Shown: positions 15,564-23,619 of the stretch, one piece after another | Layout of the letters: each line of letters begins with the position of its first letter | Position numbering within the stretch: the stretch's first letter is position 1 | NCBI GenBank assembly: GCA_002082585.1 | Contig: CP020563.1 | Coordinates: 862,001-926,000 of the forward strand | DNA from: Kitasatospora albolonga | GTDB lineage: Bacteria > Actinomycetota > Actinomycetes > Streptomycetales > Streptomycetaceae | Length of the DNA stretch: 64,000 bases | Direction of reading: 5' to 3' | The notes under the pieces: model-generated | What the model was told of the DNA's origin: nothing | Database searches by the model: none | The model's input: only the letters and a program-made list of their open reading frames with translations | Position numbers and translations under genes: made by a program

Positions 15564-16454
15564 ATGAGCACTCACTCCCCGGAAGCCCTGGTCGCCCTCG
15601 ACGGTATCGCCGACCACCAACGCCAACGGACCAGCCGTATCGCCTCCGTACTCGGCAACCGCCTCGGCTCATCCGCCCTCGACTACGCCGTCGCCCACCA
15701 CCTACTCGAAGGCGCCGAACACGCGGCGCGCGCCCGGGACGCGGATCGCCTCGCCTGGTACCGCCGTACGACGGTCCGAGACCTGACCCACCTGTCGGCC
15801 GGCCCGCACATCGTGCTCAGCCCGCGCCCCGCGGATCTGCTCCGCTCGGAAATCTCCGAAACCGCGTACTACCTCGTCGGCCCCGACACCGACCCTGCCC
15901 CACCCGAGGCCCATCGCCTCGTTGGTGCCGCCCTTGCCTCCGCGACCGAGCACGGCTTCGGCACCCTGCTCACCCAGCACGCCCCCGTCATCTGCCTGCT
16001 CAACCGCCGCCGGCTCGACGAGACCCTCCACAGCTGGGCCCTCACCCGCCTCCCGGGCACAGTCTTCACCGACTACACCACCCACCCCAAGGTCCTGGCC
16101 CGCGACCTGATCCACGAGGCCGCCCACAACTGGCTCAACGACGCCCTGGCCGCACACGACGTGCACCTCCCCGCCGACGTCACCTTCTTCTCCCCCTGGC
16201 GAGGCGCTCCGCGCCCCGTCTACGGCTTCCTCCACGCGTGCTGGGCCTTCTCCCTCACCGTGCTGTACGTGCGCAGGGTCAGGCAGTCCGCAACGGGGCC
16301 CGTGGTTTGCTTCCTTGACGACCACCTGCGCCAACAGGAGGACCAGTTCGCCTCCGTGACTGACTCGCTGACAGAGGCGCTCTCCTACGTGTCCGCCAAA
16401 GTGATCCGTGATCACGTCAACCGCGCCGCCAGCAGAGCCGTTCTACCGTCGTAG
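15564..16454 (+). CDS. HEXXH-motif peptide-modification protein
   Basis: 296 residues. HEAAH at 184-188 followed by NWLNDAL is a zincin-like HEXXH metal site; the flanking LIHEAAHNWLNDALAAHDV and VYGFLHACWAFSL match the HEXXH-domain proteins that accompany radical SAM/SPASM maturases in actinobacterial RiPP clusters, some of which are described as 2-oxoglutarate-dependent peptide beta-hydroxylases rather than proteases. Either hydroxylation or leader removal is possible here. GGAG lies eight bases before the ATG. It is the last intact operon gene; a decayed paralogue follows. Confidence 0.8.
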   Translation: MSTHSPEALVALDGIADHQRQRTSRIASVLGNRLGSSALDYAVAHHLLEGAEHAARARDADRLAWYRRTTVRDLTHLSAGPHIVLSPRPADLLRSEISETAYYLVGPDTDPAPPEAHRLVGAALASATEHGFGTLLTQHAPVICLLNRRRLDETLHSWALTRLPGTVFTDYTTHPKVLARDLIHEAAHNWLNDALAAHDVHLPADVTFFSPWRGAPRPVYGFLHACWAFSLTVLYVRRVRQSATGPVVCFLDDHLRQQEDQFASVTDSLTEALSYVSAKVIRDHVNRAASRAVLPS

Positions 16455-16487
16455 CATCGGCGGTCCATTACCGCTCGCCCTCAGTCA

Positions 16488-16710
16488 TGCCCGACACCCG
16501 CTTCCTGGGGAACCGTCCTCACCGGCGACACCATCCACTTCGAAGATGCCCACGACCCAGTCCACGAGGCCGCTCATCAGTGGATCAACATCGCCCTGGC
16601 CACGCACGGCGTGAACCTCCCCATGGCCGGGAACTCGTCGTCCGGTCCACGGATTCCTGCACGCCAGCCGGCCCACTGCCTCAGTTTCCTGCGAGAGTGC
16701 ACGTGGCCGC
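16488..16710 (+). pseudogene. decayed second HEXXH-motif gene
   Basis: In the frame of 16488, TPASWGTVLTGDTIHFED and VHEAAHQWINIALATHGVNLP align with LPGTVFTDYTTHPKVL and IHEAAHNWLNDALAAHDVHLP of the intact protein, including the HEAAH site (16563-16577). After a frameshift near 16640, VHGFLHAS matches VYGFLHAC. The start, the first half and the end are missing. This is the relic of a tandem duplication or of a related cluster's enzyme. The rest of the 436-bp gap before the next gene shows nothing clear. Confidence 0.75.
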
Positions 16711-16890
16711 CTGATCCGAACCCGCCCCGAGTACTGCCGCCGACCGCCAGAACCGGACTCGGCACCATGTAGCCCATACTGTCGGAGGCTGGCCTCGGAG
16801 CTCCTCCAACCGGGCGGGCCACTCCTACCTGCCCGTAAGCCACATCAACACCCGACGCGGCAAAGGAACATGCAGCTAAGGTCTCGTGCG

Positions 16891-17982
16891 GTGAACAAAG
16901 ATGAATCCGGACTGACCAAGGCGGTTGCCGACGCGCTGGGCACTCAGCGCACCGCTGCCCTCACGGAACTCGCTGGCCGTGTCACCGCACTGCGGCGCAT
17001 GAGCGAAGATGCGGGAACCAACGAAGTGCTGCTGACCCCCTTGACAGGCCGCGCCGCAGAGAGATGGGAGCGCCTCGCCCGGCGCGAGGCCGAGGACTGG
17101 GTCTATGTCCGTTCGGACGACGGTGCAACCGTCCTGGCAGTGGACCAGGCATCCGAAGCCGGAGTCCGCGATCCGGCGGCAGCTGTCATCTACCCTGAGC
17201 TGCACACACGACTGGTCAGCTGGTGGCTCGTCCACGCCTGGCGCAGCGCCGACCTCCTCGCTGACACCCTGGACAACCTGACCCGGTGGCGTATCACCTC
17301 CGGCGCCGTCGCAGCCCGGGCCGTGATTGAAGAGGCAGGATCGCTGGTCGACGAGCAGAACGCCATCGCCCAGGCATGGCAGACCGGCAAGGCTGCTGCC
17401 GAAGACTCCGTGAAACGGCCCACCCTGGTCCGCGCGGCGCTCGCTCCCGTCCTGCTGAAAGCCGGGTTCGGCTCCAGGATGAACGGCAGCCACGAAGGTC
17501 TTCAGGCCACCAACGTCCTCACCCTCGTGAAAAAGCTGACCAAAGCAACAGGCGAAGGCGAGTTCCCGAAGTGGTACGACCTGCTCTCCGACGCCGCGCA
17601 CCCCGCCTTCGGAGCCAGGATCGCCTTCGCCACACCACCGCTCGTGCACACTTCGAAAGCTGTCACGGTGCGCAGCTACGCCCGATCGCCCATGTCACTC
17701 ACCGACGGAGAATCTCTCCAAACTCTGGAACCGACCGTCGCCTTCGCAGTCGCCGACTCCCTGATCGCCGCCGGGACGCACATGTTGAACCTTCTCGAAG
17801 ACGGCCTGGCCATCGTGGACGACTTCGGCCTGACGACATCAGCGGCCACGCTCACCCGCCGTACGTACTGGCGCGCCTTCCACCCCACACGCGGCGGCCG
17901 CGCCTGCCCCTGCGGCCGTGGTAAGTGGTCTGCCTGCGGTCACCACTGGGGAAGTCAGATCCCTACGTCCCGCGCCCGTTGA
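16891..17982 (+). CDS. unknown protein with C-terminal SEC-C-like zinc motif
   Basis: 363 residues; I do not recognise the body. Residues 1-300 are predicted largely helical (SWWLVHAWRSADLLADTLDNL, PTVAFAVADSLIAAGTHMLNLLEDGLAIV). The C-terminus, RACPCGRGKWSACGHHWG, resembles a SEC-C zinc-binding motif (C-x-C-x8-C-[GH]-H). The GTG at 16891 has AAGG nine bases upstream; an ATG at 16870 is in frame but lies only two bases after its purine run. Base composition is slightly less GC-rich than the housekeeping genes. It stands alone after the HEXXH relic and before the integrase remnant, so it may be island cargo. Confidence 0.7.
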   Translation: MNKDESGLTKAVADALGTQRTAALTELAGRVTALRRMSEDAGTNEVLLTPLTGRAAERWERLARREAEDWVYVRSDDGATVLAVDQASEAGVRDPAAAVIYPELHTRLVSWWLVHAWRSADLLADTLDNLTRWRITSGAVAARAVIEEAGSLVDEQNAIAQAWQTGKAAAEDSVKRPTLVRAALAPVLLKAGFGSRMNGSHEGLQATNVLTLVKKLTKATGEGEFPKWYDLLSDAAHPAFGARIAFATPPLVHTSKAVTVRSYARSPMSLTDGESLQTLEPTVAFAVADSLIAAGTHMLNLLEDGLAIVDDFGLTTSAATLTRRTYWRAFHPTRGGRACPCGRGKWSACGHHWGSQIPTSRAR

Positions 17983-18014
17983 CGACCACAGCGGCACGGA
18001 AACGCAAGACCACC

Positions 18015-18041
18015 GGCCGGTGAGTCTGCCCCTCACCGGCC
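18015..18041 (+). terminator. stem-loop terminator after SEC-C-like gene
   Basis: GGCCGGTGAG (18015-18024) pairs perfectly with CTCACCGGCC (18032-18041) across a 7-nt loop, 32 bp after the stop of the upstream gene. There is no T-run, as is usual in Streptomyces. Confidence 0.6.
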
Positions 18042-18275
18042 CGCCGCCTCCAGCCGCCCCTGGTCGCCACCGACAGGCCACGGCAACCGATCAGAGAACC
18101 TGTGCCAAACCCGCCCCGCAGCCGATCAGGTCGATCCGTGACCGGGTTCCGGGTTGTACCCTCGCGTGCCAACAGAGCTGTGGCCAGGCACACCACCGTC
18201 CCTGAGTCTGCTCACGGCGCCGCTGGACCCCGTTCCATTGAATGGGCACCATCTCGCTCTCGCAGACGATTCATC

Positions 18276-18530
18276 ACTCTCGGGCGGTCTTCGAGCGTCG
18301 ACAGCCTCGAGTCGTACGAGCACATCGTCCACCTCCACGTGGTCCCCCGCCTGGGGAACAAGATGCTTCTGCAGGTCACCGCAGCGGACATCAAGGGTCT
18401 GTACGCACGTTGGCGTCAGGATGGGACGGCCCTCAACATCATCGAGTCCCGGCACGTAGCCCTCTCGGCACTGTTCTCCCACGCTGTGCGCCACAGGCGG
18501 ATTCCCGTGAGTCCCAGGAAGGTCAGGAGC
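18276..18530 (+). pseudogene. tyrosine recombinase (integrase) N-terminal remnant
   Basis: The frame encodes SLESYEHIVHLHVVPRLG, KMLLQVTAADIKGLYARW and ESRHVALSALFSHAVRHRRI, the SAM-like core-binding domain of phage-type tyrosine integrases (LxxYexhIxxHVxPxLG). The catalytic R-H-R-Y half is absent because the frame runs straight into the convergent peptidase gene. It marks a former mobile-element end and the right border of the accessory island. The rest of the 590-bp gap (17983-18572) holds only the terminator at 18015. Confidence 0.7.
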
Positions 18531-18572
18531 GCTGCCGTCAGGCCGTCGAGACGGCCGTCGGGCCGCACATGC

Positions 18573-19943
18573 TCAAACCAGCCCGAACGAGCGCAGGACC
18601 CGGCGCTGCCCCCGTGTCGGCCCCTCGGGCCAGTACACGTAACAGACCCCGCCCGTACCGCTCCTGACCCGGCCGTTCGCGTCGTACCGCTTGGTGCGGA
18701 GCCAGATGTTCTCCCACTCGCGCCGCCGGTAGACACGGCGTACCGCCTCGTTGTCCGGGGAGGCGGGGTCGTTGGCGATCACATCGCCCTCCGGGGTGAA
18801 GCCGACCACCGTCATCAGATGGCCCGCCGTCCCGTAGCCCGCCCCCGTCAGCTCCTTCTCCAGGAAGGACTGCGAGGTGATGACGGGGATTCCGGCGTGG
18901 ACCAGCCGTTCCAGGTCGGTGAGGGAGCCGAGGCGGGTGACGGCCGCGTTCAGGTCCCGGTAGGTGGCGGCGTAGGCGGCGTTGAAGGGCCAGTTGCCGC
19001 AGCCGCCGTACTCGTAGTCGTACGTGTACCGGGCGGCGTGGCAGACCTGAGGGTCGGGCAGGCCGGGCCTGACCCAGGCGAGGTCCTCGGCGGTGGGGCG
19101 GCGGCCCCAGTACTCGACGATCATCTGCGAGGAGGTGGGGCTGCACCATGCCTCGCCGCCATTGTCGTACTCGGGGTACTGGCCGATGTGGACGTTCTGC
19201 GAGTAGCGCGGGACCCGCAGTTCGCGGGCGTGGGCCGGGGTGCTCGCCGGGACCTCGAAGCGGTCGGGGACGGCGGAGGCCATCGCGCCGACGCGCCACA
19301 CGGTGGGGGTGAGGCGGCTGCCGGGGGTGCGGTACAGGGTGAGGCGGAGGCGGTACGCGGTGAACCGTACGCCGGTCGCCGCGTCGTCCACGGAGAGCGT
19401 GTCGGTCCAGACCGAGCTGTGCGGGTCCCCCTGGCCGTCCACCGAGGTGCGCCGGATGTCGCCGTCGCCCGAGGCCCAGCGGCCCATCACGAACCAGGGG
19501 GTGGCCGTGCCGTCCGCGTAGGCGGCGCTCAGCTCGACGGCGATCCAGGTGCCCGCGGGCGTCCGGGCGTTCCAGGAGGCGATCAGTTCGGTGGCGGGGA
19601 CGGCGGAGCGGTGGAGCGGCGAGGTCCAGGTGGCGTACTCCCAGGCGGCGGTCTCCCCCGTGTGGGGGTCGGTGTGGTCGGTGCGGCCCACGGGGGTGGC
19701 GATGGCCAGGCCGGGGCGGGGGCCGGTGAGGACCCGGGTGCCGTCGCCGGAGCCCCGGCGCCAGTCGGTGTACGTGTGCCAGAAGCGGTTGTCCACGAGG
19801 GGTGCGGCTGCCTGGGGTGCGGAGGGACGGGCGGGAGATGCCGGTGCGGCCGACGCGGGCCCGGCGGACGCGGTGATGCCCGCGCCGGCCGCTGCCGCGA
19901 GCGCGGCGGTCAGGAGGGTCCTGCGTGAGGTCGGACTGGTCAT
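18573..19943 (-). CDS. exported C39-family (papain-like) peptidase
   Basis: 456 residues. The N-terminus has a twin-arginine pattern (SRRTLLTAALAAAAGAGITASA) with an AxA cleavage region near residue 33, so export by Tat is likely. Residues about 50-240 form a beta-rich domain of the kind seen upstream of peptidase_C39_2. The C-terminal papain-like domain shows GEAWCSPTSSQM (catalytic Cys about 268), GHLMTVVGF (His) and ANDPAS (Asp). Typical substrates would be peptides or bacteriocin-like proteins in the envelope; no transporter is adjacent. Standard chromosomal codon use; not part of the island. Confidence 0.9.
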   Translation of the reverse strand: MTSPTSRRTLLTAALAAAAGAGITASAGPASAAPASPARPSAPQAAAPLVDNRFWHTYTDWRRGSGDGTRVLTGPRPGLAIATPVGRTDHTDPHTGETAAWEYATWTSPLHRSAVPATELIASWNARTPAGTWIAVELSAAYADGTATPWFVMGRWASGDGDIRRTSVDGQGDPHSSVWTDTLSVDDAATGVRFTAYRLRLTLYRTPGSRLTPTVWRVGAMASAVPDRFEVPASTPAHARELRVPRYSQNVHIGQYPEYDNGGEAWCSPTSSQMIVEYWGRRPTAEDLAWVRPGLPDPQVCHAARYTYDYEYGGCGNWPFNAAYAATYRDLNAAVTRLGSLTDLERLVHAGIPVITSQSFLEKELTGAGYGTAGHLMTVVGFTPEGDVIANDPASPDNEAVRRVYRRREWENIWLRTKRYDANGRVRSGTGGVCYVYWPEGPTRGQRRVLRSFGLV

Positions 19944-20174
19944 GGGCGAGACCCCCGGTCATGGGTGGGAGTGGGGCCAGGGCCTGCCGTCGCCCGGCGG
20001 ACGGCGGTTCGGCGACAGATCCTGCGGATGCCGATCGGTGCGTCAACTATCCCGGTTCCAAGGGGCGGCGGGCCAGCGATCCGGCCCGCGCCACGCCACC
20101 AATATGGGTCTGGACCACTGGCATGACCTGCGGCGGGCCGGGGGCGGCCGGGGCCGGGCCCGTACCCTGGCACC

Positions 20175-20804
20175 ATGACCGACCTGTCCCGCCACGCCGA
20201 CGCCCTGCGCGCGCTCCCGCCGTCCTGCGGGCCGGTCCGGCTCGTCGCGGTGGACGGGCACGCGGGGTCGGGCAAGAGCACGTTCGCCGGGCGGCTGGCG
20301 GCGGCGCTCGGGGGTGCGCCGGTGCTCCATCTGGACGATCTCGCCACCCACGAGGAGCTGTTCGGCTGGGTGGGGCGGCTGCGGGAGCAGGTGCTCCTGC
20401 CCCTCTCGCGCGGGGAGCCCGCCCGGTATGCGCCGTACGACTGGACCGGGCGGCGCTTCGGACCGGCGCGGACCCTGGAACCGGCCCCGGTGGTGCTGGT
20501 CGAGGGCGTCGGGGCGGGCCGCCGGGAGGTGCGGCCGTGGCTGGCGGCGCTGTGCTGGATGGAGCTGGAGCGGGAGGTCTCCTGGGGGCGGGGCAGGGCG
20601 CGGGACGGCGCCGGGCTCACGGAGTTCTGGAACGGCTGGACGCTCGCCGAGGAGCGGCATTTCGCCGATGACCCGTCCCGTCCTTACGCGGATCTGCTGG
20701 TACGTCAGATGCCCGAGGGGTACGCGTGGCAGGAGGGACCCGGCGCGACAGCGGGAGCGAACCGTTTCGTCACCGACGGTAGGGGGAGCACCCCTCCGTA
20801 CTGA
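20175..20804 (+). CDS. uridine-kinase-like P-loop NTPase
   Basis: 209 residues. Walker A is VDGHAGSGKST (residues 26-36); VLHLDDLATHEELFGW provides the acidic substrate-site position seen in uridine/nucleoside kinases; VVLVEGVGAGR gives the Walker B-like strand. Widespread in Streptomyces as an (uncharacterised) uridine kinase family protein. No operon partner. The 230 bp before the start contain its promoter region and the divergent peptidase start, with no structure I can name. Confidence 0.85.
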   Translation: MTDLSRHADALRALPPSCGPVRLVAVDGHAGSGKSTFAGRLAAALGGAPVLHLDDLATHEELFGWVGRLREQVLLPLSRGEPARYAPYDWTGRRFGPARTLEPAPVVLVEGVGAGRREVRPWLAALCWMELEREVSWGRGRARDGAGLTEFWNGWTLAEERHFADDPSRPYADLLVRQMPEGYAWQEGPGATAGANRFVTDGRGSTPPY

Positions 20805-20864
20805 GCAGTCGGAAATCGGCCCGGAAGTGCCTCAACTCGGCTTGACCGGGGGGCCTTACTGGTC

Positions 20865-20945
20865 TTACGTTCTCATTGTGCGGCTTTTCGGAGCCCCCGC
20901 AGACGCGAAGCCCCCGGTTGTTCCCCCGTGATCGGGGGCTTCGTC
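20865..20945 (+). ncRNA. candidate small RNA with terminator hairpin
   Basis: In the 361-bp gap before the AAA gene, TTGACC (about 20841) and TACGTT, spaced about 18 bp apart, look like a vegetative promoter. Downstream is a short segment ending in a strong hairpin: GAAGCCCCCG (20907-20916) pairs with CGGGGGCTTC (20933-20942), and the internal CCCCCG/CGGGGG can pair alternatively. AGCCCCCG is also repeated at 20892. No ribosome site or frame fits. A transcript of about 70-80 nt is inferred. Confidence 0.35.
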
Positions 20946-21165
20946 CTGTGCGCGCACCGCCGCCCGGCGACCACACAGAGCGATCTGTTCACCCTCGGTG
21001 ACCGCTCCCCCGGGGTCCCCCGTTGACCGGCCCCCTCCGTCCTGCGCAGGTACGATGCACCTCGGTGTGGTCAATTCCCTTCCTCCGCGCAGTGATTCGG
21101 CACGCTCCGGTGGGCATGCTGTGCGGGCGGGACATCCTGGGGGAACGGTTGGCGTGGGGGACCTG

Positions 21166-23073
21166 ATGGACATCGGCACACAGGGCGCGCAGGCTCCCGC
21201 CGACCTCGCCTGGCTGCGTGGCATGGACGCCTACACGATGGGCGCCTACCCGCAGGCCGAGGAGGAGTTCAGGGCTGCGGTACGGATCGATCCCGGCATG
21301 GCGGACGGCTGGCTCGGCCTCCACGCGCTGCGCATCGACACCGCCACCGCCCTGTTACGCATGTACCGGCACCGCGACCGCTTCGGCGAACAGCGGGCCC
21401 GCCACCGTCGGCCGCTCAACTCCTGGTACTGGCTGGGCTGGTGGGTGCAGCCGCTGCTGGAGAGCCCGCGCGATCTGCTGCTCGCCCACGCCTCGCACTG
21501 GCTGGACGGGCGCCATGTGCCGGAGCTGGACCGGGCGCTCGCGGGGCTGCCGCCGGTGGACACGGACCCGCAGGTGCGGTTCCTGCACGCCTGCCGCTCG
21601 TATCTGGTCAAGGACTGGGAGCAGCTCGTCCGGTACACCGAGCAGCTGGTGGACGATCCGATGCTGGGCATCGAGGCGGGGCTCTTCGGCGGGATGGCCC
21701 GGGTCCGGCTGGAGATGTACGGGCAGGCCGAACCGCTGCTCTCGGCGGCCCTGATGCGCTGCCGCAGCGAGCAGCCGCAGCGCAAGGAGCTGCGCTACTG
21801 GCTGGCCCGGGCCCACGAGGGCACCGGGCGCAGTGCGGCGGCGCTGCCGCTCTACCGGGCGGTGCACCGGATCGACCCGGCGTTCATGGACACCTCGGCC
21901 CGTCTCGCCGCGCTCGTAGAGGGCGACGGGTACGACGAGTCCGCCGATCTGGCCGCCGTGATGCTGACCGGTTTCGGCTCGGGCGGGGCGGAGGGCCCGG
22001 GGGCGCAGCCGGAGGGCGACGGGGTGCTCGGGACGGATCTGGTGGACGGCCGCGAACCGTGGCCGGTCGGCGAGGCCGGGCTGCTCGACGACGATCCGGG
22101 GCCCCTGCCGCCCCCGCCCGTCGGGGGCGTACGCCGGGAGAAGCTCCGGAACCCGTCGGTCTTCCCGGCCGGGCCGAGCGACCCCGTCCTGCTGGCCGAG
22201 GCGCTGGCCCAGCTGGAGCGCATGGTGGGCCTGGAACCGGTGAAGCGGCAGGTGAAGGCGGTCTCCGCGCAGCTGAACATGGCCCGGCTCCGGTCCGAGC
22301 AGGGGCTCCCGGTCCAGCCGCCGAAGCGGCACTTCGTCTTCTCCGGCCCCTCCGGCACCGGCAAGACGACGGTGGCGCGCATCCTGGGCCGGGTCTTCTA
22401 CGCCCTGGGGCTGCTCGGCGGCGACCATCTGATCGAGGCCCAACGCGCGGATCTGGTGGGCGAGTTCCTGGGCCAGACGGCGGTGAAGGCCAATGAGCTG
22501 ATCGACTCGGCGCTGGGCGGGGTGCTCTTCGTGGACGAGGCGTACAGCCTGGCCAACTCCGGTTACAGCAAGGGCGACGCGTACGGGGACGAGGCCCTCC
22601 AGGTCCTGCTGAAGCGGGCCGAGGACAACCGGGACCATCTCGTCGTCATCCTCGCGGGTTACCCCGAGGGGATGGACCGGCTGCTGGCCACCAACCCCGG
22701 GCTCTCCTCCCGCTTCACCAGCCGGGTCGACTTCCCGAGCTACCGCCCGCTCGAACTCACCGCGATCGGCACGGTGCTGGCCGCCGAGAACGACGACGTG
22801 TGGGACGAGGAGGCGGTCGACGAGCTGCGCTCCATCAGCGGCCATGTGGTGGACCAGGGCTGGATCGACGAGCTGGGCAACGGCCGCTTCCTGCGCACGC
22901 TGTACGAGAAGAGCTGCGCCTACCGCGATCTGCGGCTCTCCGGGTACACCGGGGAGCTGAGCCGGGAGGACCTGTCCACGCTGCGGCTGCCGGATCTGAT
23001 GCAGGCGTACGGCGAGGTGCTGTCGGGGCGCGGTCCGGTGGGCCGGGGAAAGCCGGAGCCGGGCGGGGGGTGA
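21166..23073 (+). CDS. EccA-like AAA+ (CbxX/CfxQ) ATPase with TPR N-domain
   Basis: 635 residues. The N-terminal 280 residues form TPR-like helical repeats; a Pro/Gly-rich linker (about 290-335) precedes an AAA+ domain with Walker A SGPSGTGKTT (about residue 395), Walker B GVLFVDEAYSL (about 455), sensor VILAGYPEGMDRLL and SNPGLSSRF-type arginine finger NPGLSSRFTSRV. This layout matches EccA of type VII (ESX) secretion. No esx, eccB-E or mycosin gene is nearby, so it is an orphan. A TTA codon at 21355-21357 makes it a likely bldA target. The ATG at 21166 follows GGGGGA; an in-frame GTG four codons earlier is possible. Confidence 0.88.
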   Translation: MDIGTQGAQAPADLAWLRGMDAYTMGAYPQAEEEFRAAVRIDPGMADGWLGLHALRIDTATALLRMYRHRDRFGEQRARHRRPLNSWYWLGWWVQPLLESPRDLLLAHASHWLDGRHVPELDRALAGLPPVDTDPQVRFLHACRSYLVKDWEQLVRYTEQLVDDPMLGIEAGLFGGMARVRLEMYGQAEPLLSAALMRCRSEQPQRKELRYWLARAHEGTGRSAAALPLYRAVHRIDPAFMDTSARLAALVEGDGYDESADLAAVMLTGFGSGGAEGPGAQPEGDGVLGTDLVDGREPWPVGEAGLLDDDPGPLPPPPVGGVRREKLRNPSVFPAGPSDPVLLAEALAQLERMVGLEPVKRQVKAVSAQLNMARLRSEQGLPVQPPKRHFVFSGPSGTGKTTVARILGRVFYALGLLGGDHLIEAQRADLVGEFLGQTAVKANELIDSALGGVLFVDEAYSLANSGYSKGDAYGDEALQVLLKRAEDNRDHLVVILAGYPEGMDRLLATNPGLSSRFTSRVDFPSYRPLELTAIGTVLAAENDDVWDEEAVDELRSISGHVVDQGWIDELGNGRFLRTLYEKSCAYRDLRLSGYTGELSREDLSTLRLPDLMQAYGEVLSGRGPVGRGKPEPGGG

Positions 23074-23094
23074 CCGCCGCCGGTGATCCGCCGG

Positions 23095-23553
23095 TCAGCC
23101 GGTGGTGTCGCCCGCGGACCGGGCCTCGGTGAGGGCCCGCAGGGCGCGGGCGTCGCGGATGGCCTGCTGCTTGGCCATGCCGGGCTGGATGCCGAGGACG
23201 GGCAGGCTGGTGCCGTCGCTGAGGTCGAGGAAGACCCAGGGGTCGCCGGAGCGCAGGTTGACGCGGAGGATCTCCTCCCAGGCCAGTTTGCGGGTCCGGG
23301 TGAGGTTGACGACGGTGACCCCGGCCTCGTCGGCCTCCACCTTGGGCCTGCTGAGCAGGGCCAGGACGCCGAAGAAGAGCGCGGCGACGAAGACGAAGCT
23401 GATCCGCTCCGCCACGTTGAGCCGCTCCAGCATCAGCGCGACAACGGTGATGACGAGGAACATCGCCAGCCCCACACTCAGCAGGACCACCCGGGTGAGG
23501 GTGGGCCGGAAGGTGACCGGGAGGGCGGGGGCTTCGGGCCGGGGCGCGGACAT
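23095..23553 (-). CDS. PH-domain membrane protein
   Basis: 152 residues. Two transmembrane helices (VVLLSVGLAMFLVITVVAL and ISFVFVAALFFGVLALL, about residues 22-64) are followed by a small bacterial PH-like domain (EADEAGVTVVNLTRTRKLAWEEILRVNL...DLSDGTSLPVLGI). The family is of unknown function and conserved beside hisG in Streptomyces. It lies 66 bp downstream of hisG in the same direction and probably shares the transcript. Confidence 0.8.
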   Translation of the reverse strand: MSAPRPEAPALPVTFRPTLTRVVLLSVGLAMFLVITVVALMLERLNVAERISFVFVAALFFGVLALLSRPKVEADEAGVTVVNLTRTRKLAWEEILRVNLRSGDPWVFLDLSDGTSLPVLGIQPGMAKQQAIRDARALRALTEARSAGDTTG

Positions 23554-23619
23554 CGGGGTCTTCTCTCGCGGGGGTGTGCGGTGGCGCGGAGGGCGCCCCG
23601 GGCGGGGCGCCCGGGGCGC

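Noticed and set aside
18042..18275. tRNA gene as an attachment site next to the integrase relic
   Set aside because: No cloverleaf or T-loop/acceptor pairing could be built; GGGTTCCGGGTTG-like bases alone are not enough.
21166..23073. A type VII secretion locus
   Set aside because: Only the EccA-like ATPase is present; no EsxA/B, EccB-E or mycosin genes flank it.
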